Positions 42,594 to 51,841 of a stretch of DNA of 64,000 nucleotides are shown one piece after another (within the stretch, counting starts at the first letter, position 1; the number at the start of each line of letters is the position of its first letter). A program made the position numbers and the translations under genes. Below the pieces are notes generated by a model. The model was not told the DNA's origin. It ran no database searches and was given only the letters and a program-made list of their open reading frames with translations. This DNA comes from Ectopseudomonas mendocina (GTDB lineage: Bacteria > Pseudomonadota > Gammaproteobacteria > Pseudomonadales > Pseudomonadaceae), in contig NZ_SCFY01000016.1 in assembly GCF_007049795.1 (NCBI RefSeq), positions 62,001 through 126,000 on the forward strand, read 5' to 3'.

Positions 42594-44549
42594 ATGAATC
42601 CAGCCGTCTATCTCGACCGTTCCTGCATCGTCAGCGCTAGATGCAGGTCTTTCCTTCCCGTTACGCTACTGCTTGCCGCGTTGTTGTCATTGGCCGGTTG
42701 TGCGGGAGTCAAGGTCAACGCGATCAGCAACGAGGACTACCTGTCGTTGCGCCGTGGCGACGTACTGACCACCGGTAATCTCAGTGCCTCGGCTACCACC
42801 GCGCTGCAGGTGGTGGGCGTTGATGAGAAGAGCTGTCTGACGGATCTGCCGGCCTGTCGCGAGAGGCTGGCCGATAACGGCGGTCTGGACGATGAGCGGC
42901 GGCTATCGGCGCTGTCGGAGTTGTGGTTGAAGACGGCGCTGGATCTGGACAGGGCAGGCAGTGCTGAGCAGAGCCTGGACGCCTACCTGGAAAGCGCCCG
43001 TTTTGCCTACGCTTACCTGTTCTTCAGCACACGCTCACCGAGCCAGCGGGCGCTGGAGGATCGCCAGACCCAGGTGCGCGACTACTACAACTTCTCGGTG
43101 CAGCAGGCACTCGCCGGACTCTTCGAATTGAACAGGGGGCGAGCGCGACAACCTGAACACGAAGCGGGCAACTTCCGCCTGCGATCCGGGCGCTGGGAGA
43201 TTTCCGGTAGCATGGATCAGGTACGCTGGGCTTCTTCTCGTCTGCTACCACAGGAACTGCTCCCAGCCGCCTCGCTGTCTTTCGCCGGCTTGCGCAACCA
43301 GTACCGTCGCGATGGTCTGGGCGCCGAACTGGTGGCTGTCACCGACAAACGAGTGGTCAGCAGTCGCAGTGATGCGCAACCCTGGAGCGAGACCCCCTTC
43401 CCGGCGCTCAGCGCGGTGGCGCGCTTCCCCGGCGAGACCCTGGAGCAGGTGTTGGTGGGCGAGCAGGTGGAAATCTTCGGCTACGATCCCTACCGCCGGG
43501 ACAGTGTCGAGATGGCCGGTATGGAGATGCCGCTGGCGGCCAACTTCACTTCTGGCTATGGCCTCTGGCTGGCCCGTTCCGGGTTCGCCAGGCAGTCGCT
43601 ATTGACCTTGGTCGGGCGCGGTGAGGTGTTGGAGAAACCGCACCTGTACCTGTTGCAGCCTTACGATCCCGAGCGGCGCATCGTCATCATGCTGCATGGC
43701 CTGGCCAGTAGCCCGGAGGCCTGGATCAATGTGGCCAACGAAGTGCTCGGTGACGAGGTGCTGCGCCGTAATTACCAGATCTGGCAGATATACTACCCCA
43801 CCAACCTGCCCATCGCCTTCAACAATCTGGAGATTCGCCAGGCCATCGAGCAGACGCTGAAACACTTCGATCCACAGGGTGAGGCCGTGGCCAGCCGCGA
43901 TATCGTGCTGGTGGGCCACAGCATGGGAGGGGTGCTGTCACGTCTGTTGGTGTCATCGTCCGGCGAGCGGATGTGGACTTCGCTCCAGGGGCGCTTCAAA
44001 GTGGACGGCAAACGTCAGCGCCAGGCACGCACGGCTCTGGCACCCTACCTGGAGTTCGAGCCTTTGCCGCAGGTCGGACGGGCGATCTTCGCCGCCGCAC
44101 CGCACGGCGGCACGCCTTTCGCCGAGAATCGCCTGTCGCGCTGGGCGGCCGGCCTGGTCAAGCTGCCGGTATCGGTACTCGGTCGGCTCAAGGAGGTCAC
44201 CCAGGTGCTGATCGACCCCAACTCGGCGGCGCCTGTAGCCCTGGATCGAGGTTTCAACAGTATCGACAACCTCAGCGATCAGGATCCTTTCATCAGGGCC
44301 GCGGCACAACTGCCGATCTCGCCACGGGTGCATTATCACAGCATCATCGGCAGGCATACGGAGGCGCCGTCGTTGCTCGATACCAGCGATGGCGTGGTGC
44401 CGTATCGCAGTGCCCATCTACCTGGCGCCACCTCGGAGCTGGTGGTGCCCTCCTGGCACAGCGTGCAGGAAACCCCGGAGGCCATCGTCGAGATCCGTCG
44501 CGTGCTCCATGAGCATCTTGACGAACTGCAGGGGGATGATGGGCGATGA
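42594..44549 (+). CDS. Lipoprotein alpha/beta-hydrolase (lipase/esterase-like)
   Basis: A 651-residue envelope lipoprotein. The signal peptide ends in the lipobox LSLAGC (Cys36). Residues 40-340 form an unknown domain; the alpha/beta-hydrolase domain begins near residue 365 (RRIVIMLHGLASSPEAW, with the oxyanion HG) and carries the nucleophile elbow GHSMGG with Ser443. A late Asp (TSDGVVPYRSAHL) and His (VVPSWHSVQ) complete a plausible triad. It likely hydrolyses a lipid or ester at the cell surface or periplasm. It overlaps the DUF4105 gene by 4 bases. Confidence 0.86.
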   Translation: MNPAVYLDRSCIVSARCRSFLPVTLLLAALLSLAGCAGVKVNAISNEDYLSLRRGDVLTTGNLSASATTALQVVGVDEKSCLTDLPACRERLADNGGLDDERRLSALSELWLKTALDLDRAGSAEQSLDAYLESARFAYAYLFFSTRSPSQRALEDRQTQVRDYYNFSVQQALAGLFELNRGRARQPEHEAGNFRLRSGRWEISGSMDQVRWASSRLLPQELLPAASLSFAGLRNQYRRDGLGAELVAVTDKRVVSSRSDAQPWSETPFPALSAVARFPGETLEQVLVGEQVEIFGYDPYRRDSVEMAGMEMPLAANFTSGYGLWLARSGFARQSLLTLVGRGEVLEKPHLYLLQPYDPERRIVIMLHGLASSPEAWINVANEVLGDEVLRRNYQIWQIYYPTNLPIAFNNLEIRQAIEQTLKHFDPQGEAVASRDIVLVGHSMGGVLSRLLVSSSGERMWTSLQGRFKVDGKRQRQARTALAPYLEFEPLPQVGRAIFAAAPHGGTPFAENRLSRWAAGLVKLPVSVLGRLKEVTQVLIDPNSAAPVALDRGFNSIDNLSDQDPFIRAAAQLPISPRVHYHSIIGRHTEAPSLLDTSDGVVPYRSAHLPGATSELVVPSWHSVQETPEAIVEIRRVLHEHLDELQGDDGR

Positions 44550-45583
44550 TCCGCCATGTCTCACGTCTGTTGCTGCGACTAGCACTCACTCCGCTGGCGC
44601 TGCTGGCCATTGCCTGGGGTGCCCTCACGCTGGTCTATCGCTTGGACTGGCCAGCGCCGTTCGGCATCGTCCTGGCCATCGGCTGGTGCCTGCTCGGCGC
44701 CGCCTTGCTGGTGCTGCTGTGGCGCCGGCCGCCGTTGTGGGGCTGTGCTGGCCTCCTGTTGGCTTTCGCCATACACCTGGCCTGGTGGAACACCCTGCAG
44801 CCTTCCCTCCAGCGTGACTGGGCCGACGATGTGGCGCATACCCTCACCGGCCGGATGGAGGGGGGACGGTTGTTACTCGAGAACGTGCGCAACTTCCACT
44901 GGCGTTCCGACGAGGACTATGACGTCGCCTGGGAGCATCGTGCCTACGACCTGGATCGCCTGGCGTCGGTGGATCTGGTCACCTCCTACTGGGGGATGCC
45001 GGCGATCGCCCACGTCATCGTCTCCTTCGGCTTCGATGACGGCCGCTTTCTCGCCTTTTCCGTGGAGATCCGCAAGGAACGAGGTGAGGCCTATTCCGAG
45101 ATCGGCGGTTTCTTCAAGCAGTTCGAACTGAGCATCGTGGCTGCTGACGAGCGCGATGTCCTGCGCGTGCGCAGCAATGTGCGTGACGAGGATCTCTACC
45201 TGTATCGCCTGAACATGTCGCGCCCGGCGATGCGGGCGTTGCTGCTGTCCTATGTCGAGCAGGCCAATATCCTGGCCGGTCGGCCACGCTTCTACCATAC
45301 CCTGACCGCCAACTGCACGACCGTGGTGTTCGACATGGCACGACACATAGCCGGCGGCCTGCCGAGGGATCATCGCCTGCTGCTGACCGGCTACCTGCCG
45401 GGCTACCTCCAGGATATCGGTGCCCTGCAGCCCGGCTACACGTCTGCGCACCTGCGCGAGCGGGGTCGGATCACCGGGCCGGCGCGGGCGGCCGATGGCG
45501 TAGAGGATTTTTCCCGGCAGCTTCGCCTGGCCATTCCCGGCTGGGAGGAGATGCAGGACATCGAGAAGAAGGAGGGGCAATGA
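44546..45583 (+). CDS. DUF4105 membrane protein
   Basis: A 345-residue protein with about three N-terminal transmembrane helices (residues 5-85) and a C-terminal DUF4105 domain (about 115-320) marked by YDLDRLASVDLVTSYWG, IAHVIVSFGFDDGRFLAFSVEIR and YHTLTANCTTVVFDMARH. The conserved NCT resembles the Cys of NlpC/P60-like or LRAT-like enzymes, so a thiol hydrolase on the periplasmic side is conceivable but unproven. It overlaps the lipase gene and the next small gene by 4 bases each, forming a tight three-gene operon. Confidence 0.82.
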   Translation: MIRHVSRLLLRLALTPLALLAIAWGALTLVYRLDWPAPFGIVLAIGWCLLGAALLVLLWRRPPLWGCAGLLLAFAIHLAWWNTLQPSLQRDWADDVAHTLTGRMEGGRLLLENVRNFHWRSDEDYDVAWEHRAYDLDRLASVDLVTSYWGMPAIAHVIVSFGFDDGRFLAFSVEIRKERGEAYSEIGGFFKQFELSIVAADERDVLRVRSNVRDEDLYLYRLNMSRPAMRALLLSYVEQANILAGRPRFYHTLTANCTTVVFDMARHIAGGLPRDHRLLLTGYLPGYLQDIGALQPGYTSAHLRERGRITGPARAADGVEDFSRQLRLAIPGWEEMQDIEKKEGQ

Positions 45584-45744
45584 AGGAACTGAACATCATG
45601 CTGCTGGTGCTGGTCACGGCGTTTCTGCTGCTGGGCATCGGCTTCAGCAGGCGCGACAAGGAGTGGGGGGTGGTGCTTATCGCCATGGGAGTGATTTGTG
45701 TACTGGCGACCATCGGTTACAGAATTCGGATTGCCTTGGGCTAG
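45580..45744 (+). CDS. Small two-helix membrane protein
   Basis: A 54-residue protein starting with the ATGA overlap at the DUF4105 stop and preceded by GGAGGGG, so translation is well supported. It has two hydrophobic helices (LNIMLLVLVTAFLLLGIGF and WGVVLIAMGVICVLATIGY) joined by the charged loop SRRDKE. Function unknown; the coupling suggests it works with the lipase/DUF4105 pair at the inner membrane. Bases 45745-45963 after it hold no supported gene. Confidence 0.75.
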   Translation: MKELNIMLLVLVTAFLLLGIGFSRRDKEWGVVLIAMGVICVLATIGYRIRIALG

Positions 45745-45963
45745 ATTCTTCGGGGCAGCGGATGCCGAAATGGATAGGACGATTCATACAGGGAATCACG
45801 GTGAGATTGACGTCGATGACAGCTGCTCGCCAGTTATCCCTCCTGAGTTGTCCACGCGACGCATCGCTTCAAGATGTAGTGCCAGCGGTCAGCCTCTGAA
45901 CCATTACTGGTTCAGCTAGCTGATTCGCAGAGGGAAATACGCCCAGCCTGGCAGGTGAGTTGG

Positions 45964-46143
45964 TCATCTGAATATGCCGCCCAATGATATATGGTGCGGC
46001 GGTTGATTGCAGTAGTGCGCGTGGTGATCGCAGTAGTTCCGGGCCGCTGCGCTGTGTGGGGATGCCTGGTTTTTGACGCTGTGTTCAGAGCAGCCAGGCA
46101 GCAACAGGAGCAGGCAGACAAGGGTGCCGAGATGCGATTTCAT
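45964..46143 (-). CDS. Tiny His/Cys-rich lipoprotein
   Basis: A 59-residue protein: signal peptide with lipobox LLPGC at residue 18, then a short mature part rich in His, Cys and Asn (NYCDHHAHYCNQPPHH). The ATG at 46143 follows an AGGGGGAA site. The overlapping longer frame on the same strand has neither signal peptide nor binding site, so this frame is preferred. The mature segment could bind a metal such as Zn, Cu or Ni. No family recognised. Confidence 0.6.
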   Translation of the reverse strand: MKSHLGTLVCLLLLLPGCSEHSVKNQASPHSAAARNYCDHHAHYCNQPPHHISLGGIFR

Positions 46144-46335
46144 AGTATTCCCCCTTTTGTTCTTGTAGTACTCACTTAGCGGGTAACTGAATAATAGTCA
46201 GTATTTGAGTGGGATACATACCTTTGCGATGTTGGGGCGATACCACTTGTCAGTTCGTTGCGAGCGTGGAAGCTGCCCGCGAAGATAGGGGGGCATGGCT
46301 CCCGCATCCTTCGGGCGAGCGATCTGAGCTTGGGA

Positions 46336-47196
46336 TTATGCGGAGAGAGGTCGACGACATTCCTGGTTATCAATCAGGCGTGTCCTGCCAAGGAAGGCTG
46401 CGACCAGAATCACCAACTCCTGGTCTGTGGCAGTGGCTGCTTGCAGCGTTCGAGCTGAGCGGATATCCAGGTAGTCAAGGTTAAACCCGGCCTGCTCCAG
46501 TGCTGCGCCGGCGCTTTGGATCAAGGCGGAGAAATCTTGCCCGCCTCTCTCGATAGTTTCTACCATCCTCTTGAGGTTTTCGTACAGGAGGTGGGCGATA
46601 CTGCGTTCGGACGGGCTGAGGTAGCCATTGCGTGAGGAGAGCGCAAGGCCGTCGGGTGCCCGGACTGTTGGTGCGCCGAGGACGCGGATGGGAACGTTCA
46701 AATCCTGAACCATGGCCCGGATTACGGCCAGTTGCTGGTAGTCCTTCTGGCCAAATACTGCGATATCGGGTTGTACGATATTGAACAGTTTGCTGACCAC
46801 GGTCGCCACGCCTTCGAAGTGTCCAGGTCGGCTTTCACCGCACAGGCCTTCGGATACTCCGGGAACTGACACGCTGCAGTGACTAGATAGCCCGTTCGGG
46901 TACATCTCTTCGGTATTCGGGGCGAATAGCAGATCACACCCCGCCCGAGCCAGGGTATCCCGATCCTCTTGCGGTGTTCTCGGATAGGCTTGCAGATCCT
47001 CCTTCGGGCCGAACTGTAGCGGATTGACGAAGATGCTGGTGACTACGAAGTGACTTTCCCTGCGGGCCGTTTCCAGAAGCGAGAGGTGGCCCTGATGCAG
47101 GTTGCCCATGGTCGGAACCAGGCCTATTGAGCGGTTCTGCTTCCGAATGCCATGGAGGATGGCGCGTAACTCTTCGATGCTGCCGGTAATGATCAT
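46336..47196 (-). CDS. panC: Pantothenate synthetase
   Basis: A 286-residue ATP-dependent ligase joining pantoate and beta-alanine. All family blocks are present: [16 protein letters not shown] near residue 28, [20 protein letters not shown] near 53-72, [12 protein letters not shown] near 148, and the KMSKS-like [13 protein letters not shown] near 182. It is intact in length and motifs. Normally panC lies beside panB; here it stands alone among remnants, so it may be a second, island-borne copy. The start ATG at 47196 has no strong binding site in the GAGCAGACC leader. Confidence 0.92.
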   Translation of the reverse strand: MIITGSIEELRAILHGIRKQNRSIGLVPTMGNLHQGHLSLLETARRESHFVVTSIFVNPLQFGPKEDLQAYPRTPQEDRDTLARAGCDLLFAPNTEEMYPNGLSSHCSVSVPGVSEGLCGESRPGHFEGVATVVSKLFNIVQPDIAVFGQKDYQQLAVIRAMVQDLNVPIRVLGAPTVRAPDGLALSSRNGYLSPSERSIAHLLYENLKRMVETIERGGQDFSALIQSAGAALEQAGFNLDYLDIRSARTLQAATATDQELVILVAAFLGRTRLIDNQECRRPLSA

Positions 47197-47354
47197 GAGG
47201 TCTGCTCCAGGTTGGCTGGCGAGGGACTAATCGCGGGGAAGCATGGACAGACTTGGTCGGTTGAGGCATCTGTCCAGCGGTCTGTCAGGACAAGTGCCTC
47301 CGTACTCGGGGACGGTTGGCGGCAGTGGCCAAGTAAGAACCTGCAGAGGGGCCA

Positions 47355-47481
47355 TGGACTTGCTTTCGGTGATGAAGATGTCGATCTTGAGCAGGGTATG
47401 CACGGTCAGTCCGCATTTCAGTCGATGCACGCCGCCAGTATTTTCCGCGACGTTGCCACCGATGGAGTGGGCAGTATGCAA
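47355..47481 (-). pseudogene. Glycolate oxidase GlcD-like fragment
   Basis: About 42 codons on the minus strand match the FAD-binding PCMH block of GlcD: HSIGGNVAENTGGVHRLKCG followed by LTVHTLLKIDIFI (family form CTIGGNVAENAGGVHCLKYG). Sequence on both sides does not continue the homology, so only a short internal piece remains. The surrounding 47197-47806 gap holds no other supported gene; longer opposite-strand frames here are shadows of this remnant. Confidence 0.7.
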
Positions 47482-47806
47482 GGAGGACACCAGCGTATGG
47501 TAGAGGTCGAGGGGGGCTGTGCCTGGGTAATGGCGGGTTATGAACTCCATCGATGGGTTCGTTGTAGAGAAGATTCATAAGGTTCACACGCTGGTGGTTT
47601 CGTTGTTCTTGGCGCTCGCTGATCCTGGCCCAGGCAGCTGTTCTGGGCTCACGGGGATCGCTGCTGATCCTACCAGTTTTTGTGCCCGATTCATCTTGGA
47701 AAGCCTAGGCATGCCTTACTCTAGCGAGTATGTCGCGTCATTTCTTCTCTGAGTCGGCCGATTCGTTCCTGGTAAACTGCCGGCACCAACTTTTATAGAT
47801 ACTGTA

Positions 47807-48001
47807 ATGACGCTCACTGATGCCACGCTTGCGCTGTTGTTGACAGCTCGCATACACGGAACCGACGCCGCAGTCAGGGCCACGGCCAAACGCTGCGTGA
47901 AATTGCTGCCGCGCAGCAAGCGCGACCTGATCTATAAGGTGGTTGATAGCCGAAGCCCGCTCGAGTTCGTGGATCTCATGGCCCGTGGTCTTGATCTATA
48001 A
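47807..48001 (+). CDS. Small conserved-looking protein of unknown function
   Basis: A 64-residue, mostly helical protein (TLALLLTARIHGTDAAVRATAKRCVKLLPRSK) with balanced composition and a codon use like its neighbours. It converges on the relaxase gene, 48 bases away. I do not recognise the family; small genes like this commonly accompany ICE relaxase loci. Upstream, at about 47785-47804, is an AT-rich stretch that could be its promoter; no strong ribosome-binding site is seen. Confidence 0.5.
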   Translation: MTLTDATLALLLTARIHGTDAAVRATAKRCVKLLPRSKRDLIYKVVDSRSPLEFVDLMARGLDL

Positions 48002-48049
48002 CTGCCTGAAACTGATATCTCCAAATCCATGTTCTCACTCGAACGCGAA

Positions 48050-49870
48050 TTACTGTGGTGCTAACAGGATCAGATAGGGGTTGTTGGTAGGCACCTCCTC
48101 GAACAGCTGCCGGGGTTCTTTCAGCAGGTAGCCATGCAGCCGCCGCGACTTGCGCGGCCCCGTCACGTCGCATGTCCAGATGTTCTGGCCGTTGTCGTGC
48201 TTGTGGTGCAGCTGCAGCCTCTCGAAGCGTTTTTGCACCCACTGCCAATCTGCCATCTGATCCTGCTTGGCGAGTGCTGCAGTGTGAGGGTGTTCTTGTG
48301 CGTAGCGTTGGAACACCCCCGGGCTGACCAGAAAGGCTGTGCCAGACACCGTATGCACCAGGGCCTTTGCGTCATTGATGATGAGCTTGCGGCCTTGGAT
48401 GCGCTGCCGCAGCCAGGCCATGAAGTGTTCGCCGGAGGGTGGTTCCCGCAGGTTTTCGACGCCCGCGGCGGAAGGAAGAACAAGGGGTGGTGGTGACGTT
48501 GAATCGCTCTCCTGAGAAGGTGCAGGTGGTTCATCGATGCAGGTTGCAACTGGCGGCGCAGCCTCCGGCCCCTGTGGGGGCCGTTCGGTATCAGGGGTGC
48601 CGAGCAGTGCCAGCAGGGCGTCGACGCTATCGGCAGCGGGCGCAGCAGACGGCGCAGGTGCGGCGTTCGCCGCCTGTGAGGTGTCACCGCTATCGTTGGA
48701 TGGTTCTGCGGGGGCGTCGCTGGGCTCCACCTCTATCACGACGGTGCCGGAGAACGGTTCTGGTCGATCGTCTCCTTCCCAGATCAGGGCCGGGGCCAGC
48801 CGTAGCAGGGTGAATGTGTGCGACCAGCCGGCCTTGCTGGTGACCGTCGCCCGCCAGATCGCCTTGCCGTCAGTGGTGGGCTGGAGCATGCCATGGTCTT
48901 GCAACACGTTGAACACGGCAGTGTTGTTCGCGGGGATGCCGTCGATGCCCTGTGCCAACAGATGCGCGCGCAGTTTGTCCGAAACCGTCTTGCTGACGAG
49001 CCACAGAGAATCCTGCGTCAGCCAGCCGTCCGAGGCCTGGGGCTGGTTTATTTTCAGTTCTTCTTTCAGCAGGTAGCGCAGGCCATCGAGCAGCTTGCGC
49101 TGCAGCGCATGCTTCGGGGCTGCCATAGCGCGTGCGGGATCGCCGCCGAGTGCTTGGGCAACCGAGGCACGGTCGGCCTGAATCACCAGCTCGCCGAGGA
49201 CGCCGGCGTGTTCGTACTGGCCAGCCAGCACGTACAGTAGTGCGGACCAGAGCGGGGGAAAGGTGCTGAGCCAGTCGAGCAGCTCGGCATCGAGTACCTG
49301 CCGGTACAGCAGGCCCGTCGCTGCGCTGTGCAGACGGTACTCGCGATCCGCTCGGTAGCGGAATCGGTAGGTGCGGGTCAGCGGGCCGTGCCAGGGGTGC
49401 CAAACGCTGCCGTCGGTATGTTCGACATGTAGATCGACGGCGACTTTACCGATGTCATGCAGCAGTGCGGCGTATGCCATGGCGGCGGTCCAGGCTTCCG
49501 CCTGCACTACCTGGTCCTCGGGTGTGGTGCCGGTGGGCAATAGGTACGACTGCCTCAGCTTGAGTGCGTAGGCGACAATCTCCAGGCCATGATCCAGCAT
49601 GCCCCCTGGGTACGCGTGGTGGTGGCTCTCGGATGCGGGGAATTGTTGAACCAGCTCGGCGTAGCGTTGCAAGGGGGCCAGGTAGAGCGAGGCGAAATGC
49701 TTGCGTGAGAGTGAAGTGCGCTGCCAGATGTGCTCCAGCAGGCGTTGACGGCGTGGGGTGGACAGTAGGGAAGCAGCCGACTCCGGTCGCATCAGCCCTT
49801 TGCCCTTGTCTCCGGCTTGGGGTGGGAGTGCCGCCGGCGAGAGGCGTTTTCGTTGGAACAGTGCAAGCAT
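48050..49870 (-). CDS. traI: MobH-type ICE relaxase (TraI, PFL_4751 family)
   Basis: A 606-residue relaxase of the TraI_2 type. The N-terminal domain (about residues 60-370) contains SHHHAYPGGMLDHGLEIV near residue 85 and the HD-like metal motif AALLHDIGKVAVDLHVEHTDGS near 145. A Pro/Ala/Ser-rich linker (about 400-490) leads to the TraI_2_C domain (SGEHFMAWLRQRIQGRKLIIND through LVSPGVFQRY). It nicks the ICE origin of transfer for conjugation. The ATG at 49870 follows AGGAG; the frame stays open for 86 more codons upstream, so a longer form cannot be excluded. No integrase gene follows within the window. Confidence 0.88.
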   Translation of the reverse strand: MLALFQRKRLSPAALPPQAGDKGKGLMRPESAASLLSTPRRQRLLEHIWQRTSLSRKHFASLYLAPLQRYAELVQQFPASESHHHAYPGGMLDHGLEIVAYALKLRQSYLLPTGTTPEDQVVQAEAWTAAMAYAALLHDIGKVAVDLHVEHTDGSVWHPWHGPLTRTYRFRYRADREYRLHSAATGLLYRQVLDAELLDWLSTFPPLWSALLYVLAGQYEHAGVLGELVIQADRASVAQALGGDPARAMAAPKHALQRKLLDGLRYLLKEELKINQPQASDGWLTQDSLWLVSKTVSDKLRAHLLAQGIDGIPANNTAVFNVLQDHGMLQPTTDGKAIWRATVTSKAGWSHTFTLLRLAPALIWEGDDRPEPFSGTVVIEVEPSDAPAEPSNDSGDTSQAANAAPAPSAAPAADSVDALLALLGTPDTERPPQGPEAAPPVATCIDEPPAPSQESDSTSPPPLVLPSAAGVENLREPPSGEHFMAWLRQRIQGRKLIINDAKALVHTVSGTAFLVSPGVFQRYAQEHPHTAALAKQDQMADWQWVQKRFERLQLHHKHDNGQNIWTCDVTGPRKSRRLHGYLLKEPRQLFEEVPTNNPYLILLAPQ

Positions 49871-50242
49871 CGGTGGCTCCTGGAGTTGCGGCCGGCGAGG
49901 GGCCTTTTCCTTTTCCGGATAGACCCGTTTCCCTTGAGACCCCATTCCCTTCTTCCCTTGCTGGAACCCTTTGAATAGCGGGACAGCCTGTCCTCCGCGA
50001 GCATCAATGCGACGTGGGCGATATCCATTTACACCGATGATTGCCTCATCAAATGAGAATTTGTATTGTTCCTTTCTGGCTGTGCGTCGGTGCCAGAGGG
50101 GCCGCCAGACGTGGCGTTTGAAGGTCACGTGCCATGGCGAGCCATAGGGCAGGTGCTTGTGCCTGGCAGGTTTTTCCCCCTGCGGGTCGCCACCACTAAA
50201 ATCTCAAGGTGGTGGTTATCACCACGTCCACGGAGGGTGGAT
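49871..50242. other. Non-coding leader between the relaxase and the decayed small gene
   Basis: Contains several pyrimidine-rich repeats (CCCTT/CCCATT around 49935-49975) and an AT-rich stretch (50040-50075). Its left part may include the relaxase promoter. The end, about 50150-50190, resembles a worn copy of the 3' side of the structured element at 51674-51774. Confidence 0.45.
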
Positions 50243-50489
50243 ATGGACTCCCCGGATCAAAATATGGACACCAGAATCTACGCTGAAAAGGCGTATGAAC
50301 TCATTCTGCGGGCATAACCGAGTGCCGTACGATCGAGGCTCAGTGCATGCTGCTCGACGCTGTAGTCTGCCAGTGCGCCCTGTTTACCCGGGTCTGGGGG
50401 GCGAGCTGATGTTCCTCGATCTGCTGGAGCGTTTGAAGCTCATCGGCCTCGACACGGCGGATGGTGAGATGCCTCTGACCCATCACTGA
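50243..50489 (+). pseudogene. Decayed paralog of the small gene at 51842
   Basis: The first 24 codons (to RIYAEKAYELILRA) match the intact gene at 51842-52090, then a stop. The homology continues in a second frame (MLLDAVVCQCALFTRV, matching SLMCQCALFARL) and returns in a third (LLERLKLIGLDTADGEMPLTHH, matching LLKRLKDIDSDMFAELMPLTRH). Two frame changes have destroyed it. The 231 bases after it (50490-50720) hold no supported gene. Confidence 0.75.
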
Positions 50490-50720
50490 TGCCGGCAGCA
50501 GCGTGGGAGCGGTAAGGCACACGTTCCCATAGCGCATTCAGAAGAAAGTCACCGCAGCCCAACGACCCGATGCGCGAGCTGGCCCAGCAGCTTCGTGAGC
50601 CGCAGGGCGGTGATCCGGGCTGTCAGCCACCGCCACCTGATTGAGTCGCAGGCCGGCTGACATTACTGCAACACACGCGAAGTCAACATATAGACTCCGC
50701 GCGCGTGCAGTGATCAGACT

Positions 50721-51188
50721 TCAGCAGATCTTGAATCCTCCGCAATCCCGCAGGAACGCTTCGAACTCGCGTACGTTCTCGGCCGAGAACGGGTAGTGCG
50801 TCGCGAAGTGTGGCCTACGACCAGTGCTTTCGCAGCTGTTGCATGGCCATGTGCCTGGGCCACGGTGCGGTGGTTCTGCACGCTTGCCTGTGCCGCTGCA
50901 GATGGTGCAAGGCTCATCGGGAAGCGCTGCGAGGAAGCCTGCGTAATCCTGCGCGTACTGCTCCACTTCGCCGGCCGCCAGAGCAGAAGCAAGCCGGTCG
51001 GCCAGTATGCGCGAGGCTTGGCTGTCGAGTCCCCAACCATCATTGAAATGGCCGAGGTTGCTTTGTGGGATGAGGTCGGGGGCGAGGTGTTCGCAGTACT
51101 CCCACAAGGGATGCCACCACCACACGTTGTTGCGGAAATATTCGCCGCGTTCGGAGACAGGGGCTTGTCCTAAAACGTCCATACCCAT
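50721..51188 (-). CDS. Hypothetical ICE protein with two CxxC zinc-finger-like motifs
   Basis: A 155-residue protein. The N-terminal half is rich in Trp, His and Tyr (NNVWWWHPLWEYCEHLAPDL); the C-terminal half has CTICSGTGKR and CNSCESTGRRP, spaced like one DnaJ-type CxxCxGxG zinc module. It is frequently seen as a conserved hypothetical of ICE or prophage regions, as far as I recall, with no known role. The ATG at 51188 follows AGGAG at 8 bases. A single zinc site in a small cytoplasmic protein is the safest statement. Confidence 0.7.
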   Translation of the reverse strand: MGMDVLGQAPVSERGEYFRNNVWWWHPLWEYCEHLAPDLIPQSNLGHFNDGWGLDSQASRILADRLASALAAGEVEQYAQDYAGFLAALPDEPCTICSGTGKRAEPPHRGPGTWPCNSCESTGRRPHFATHYPFSAENVREFEAFLRDCGGFKIC

Positions 51189-51673
51189 GGTCGATGCTCC
51201 TGGTACAGGGAGCGGCCGTCAGGGACGGGCGGACATGGCCGCCCGGGAGAGTCGGGTTGAGAAAGACGGATGCTCCGGTTTGACGACACGGGACATCCGG
51301 GCCGGTGGGGCACGAATGCCCCACTGGGGAGAACAACGATTCCGGAAACCCGCTTGGGCGGGGCGCAGCTACGCCGGATGGCGCCGGATGAGGCCGCTGC
51401 AGGGCGCCGCCTGGAGGACGGCGAAAGGCTCGCGAGGAGCGAACCGAACTACCGGGCCATCAGAGCATGCCGATAGGGCGAGGTGGTTCGTCAATAGGCC
51501 ACTCGACCGTACTGGATTCTGGAACCACAGCAATGTTGTGTGGCTGATTTCCCTTTGTGCCGATGTGCAGCGGTTCGGCCTGTATGTTAGTTGCACTGCC
51601 GCATGCCGATGTTCTGTTTGCGTTGCAGCGTGGCGTTATGCAATGCGTCGCGACGCGCCACATATTGGCGCCG
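51189..51673. other. Gene-poor GC-rich stretch with hairpins
   Basis: No supported gene. A perfect 8-base hairpin lies at 51305-51324 (arms GTGGGGCA and TGCCCCAC, loop CGAA) and a 6-base one at about 51223-51246 (GGGCGG and CCGCCC). Neither has a T-run. From about 51480 the composition is mixed and may hold the promoter of the element and gene to the right. Confidence 0.45.
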
Positions 51674-51774
51674 GGGGTGACAACCCGAATTAGGAGTCTG
51701 CGGGTCGCGTTATGGCGGTCCGCAGGGCGGGTGCGTGCACCCGGCCGGTTGGACTCCTACCGGTTTGTCACCCC
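51674..51774 (+). promoter_or_regulatory. Multi-branched inverted-repeat leader element
   Basis: An outer 10-bp stem (51674-51683 with 51765-51774), an inner 8-bp stem (TAGGAGTC 51691-51698 with GACTCCTA 51752-51759) and two enclosed hairpins (TGCGG with CCGCA at 51699-51724; GGGTG with CACCC around a CGTG loop) form a branched fold. It ends 67 bases before the small gene at 51842 and could act as an RNA leader or as a DNA structure. Such leaders are associated with ash-like phage/ICE genes in my memory, but I cannot confirm the family. Confidence 0.5.
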
Positions 51775-51841
51775 TGCGGATCTGCCTCCAGCCCCCTGTG
51801 CCGGAGGCGGTATAGAGCTTCAAGCCAGGGAGGAGCCGAAC

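Noticed and set aside
47212..47580. A 122-codon plus-strand frame beside panC
   Set aside because: It is antisense to the glcD remnant, whose homology explains the region.
51303..51326. The perfect 8-base hairpin as a transcription terminator
   Set aside because: There is no T-run on either strand and no gene ends nearby.
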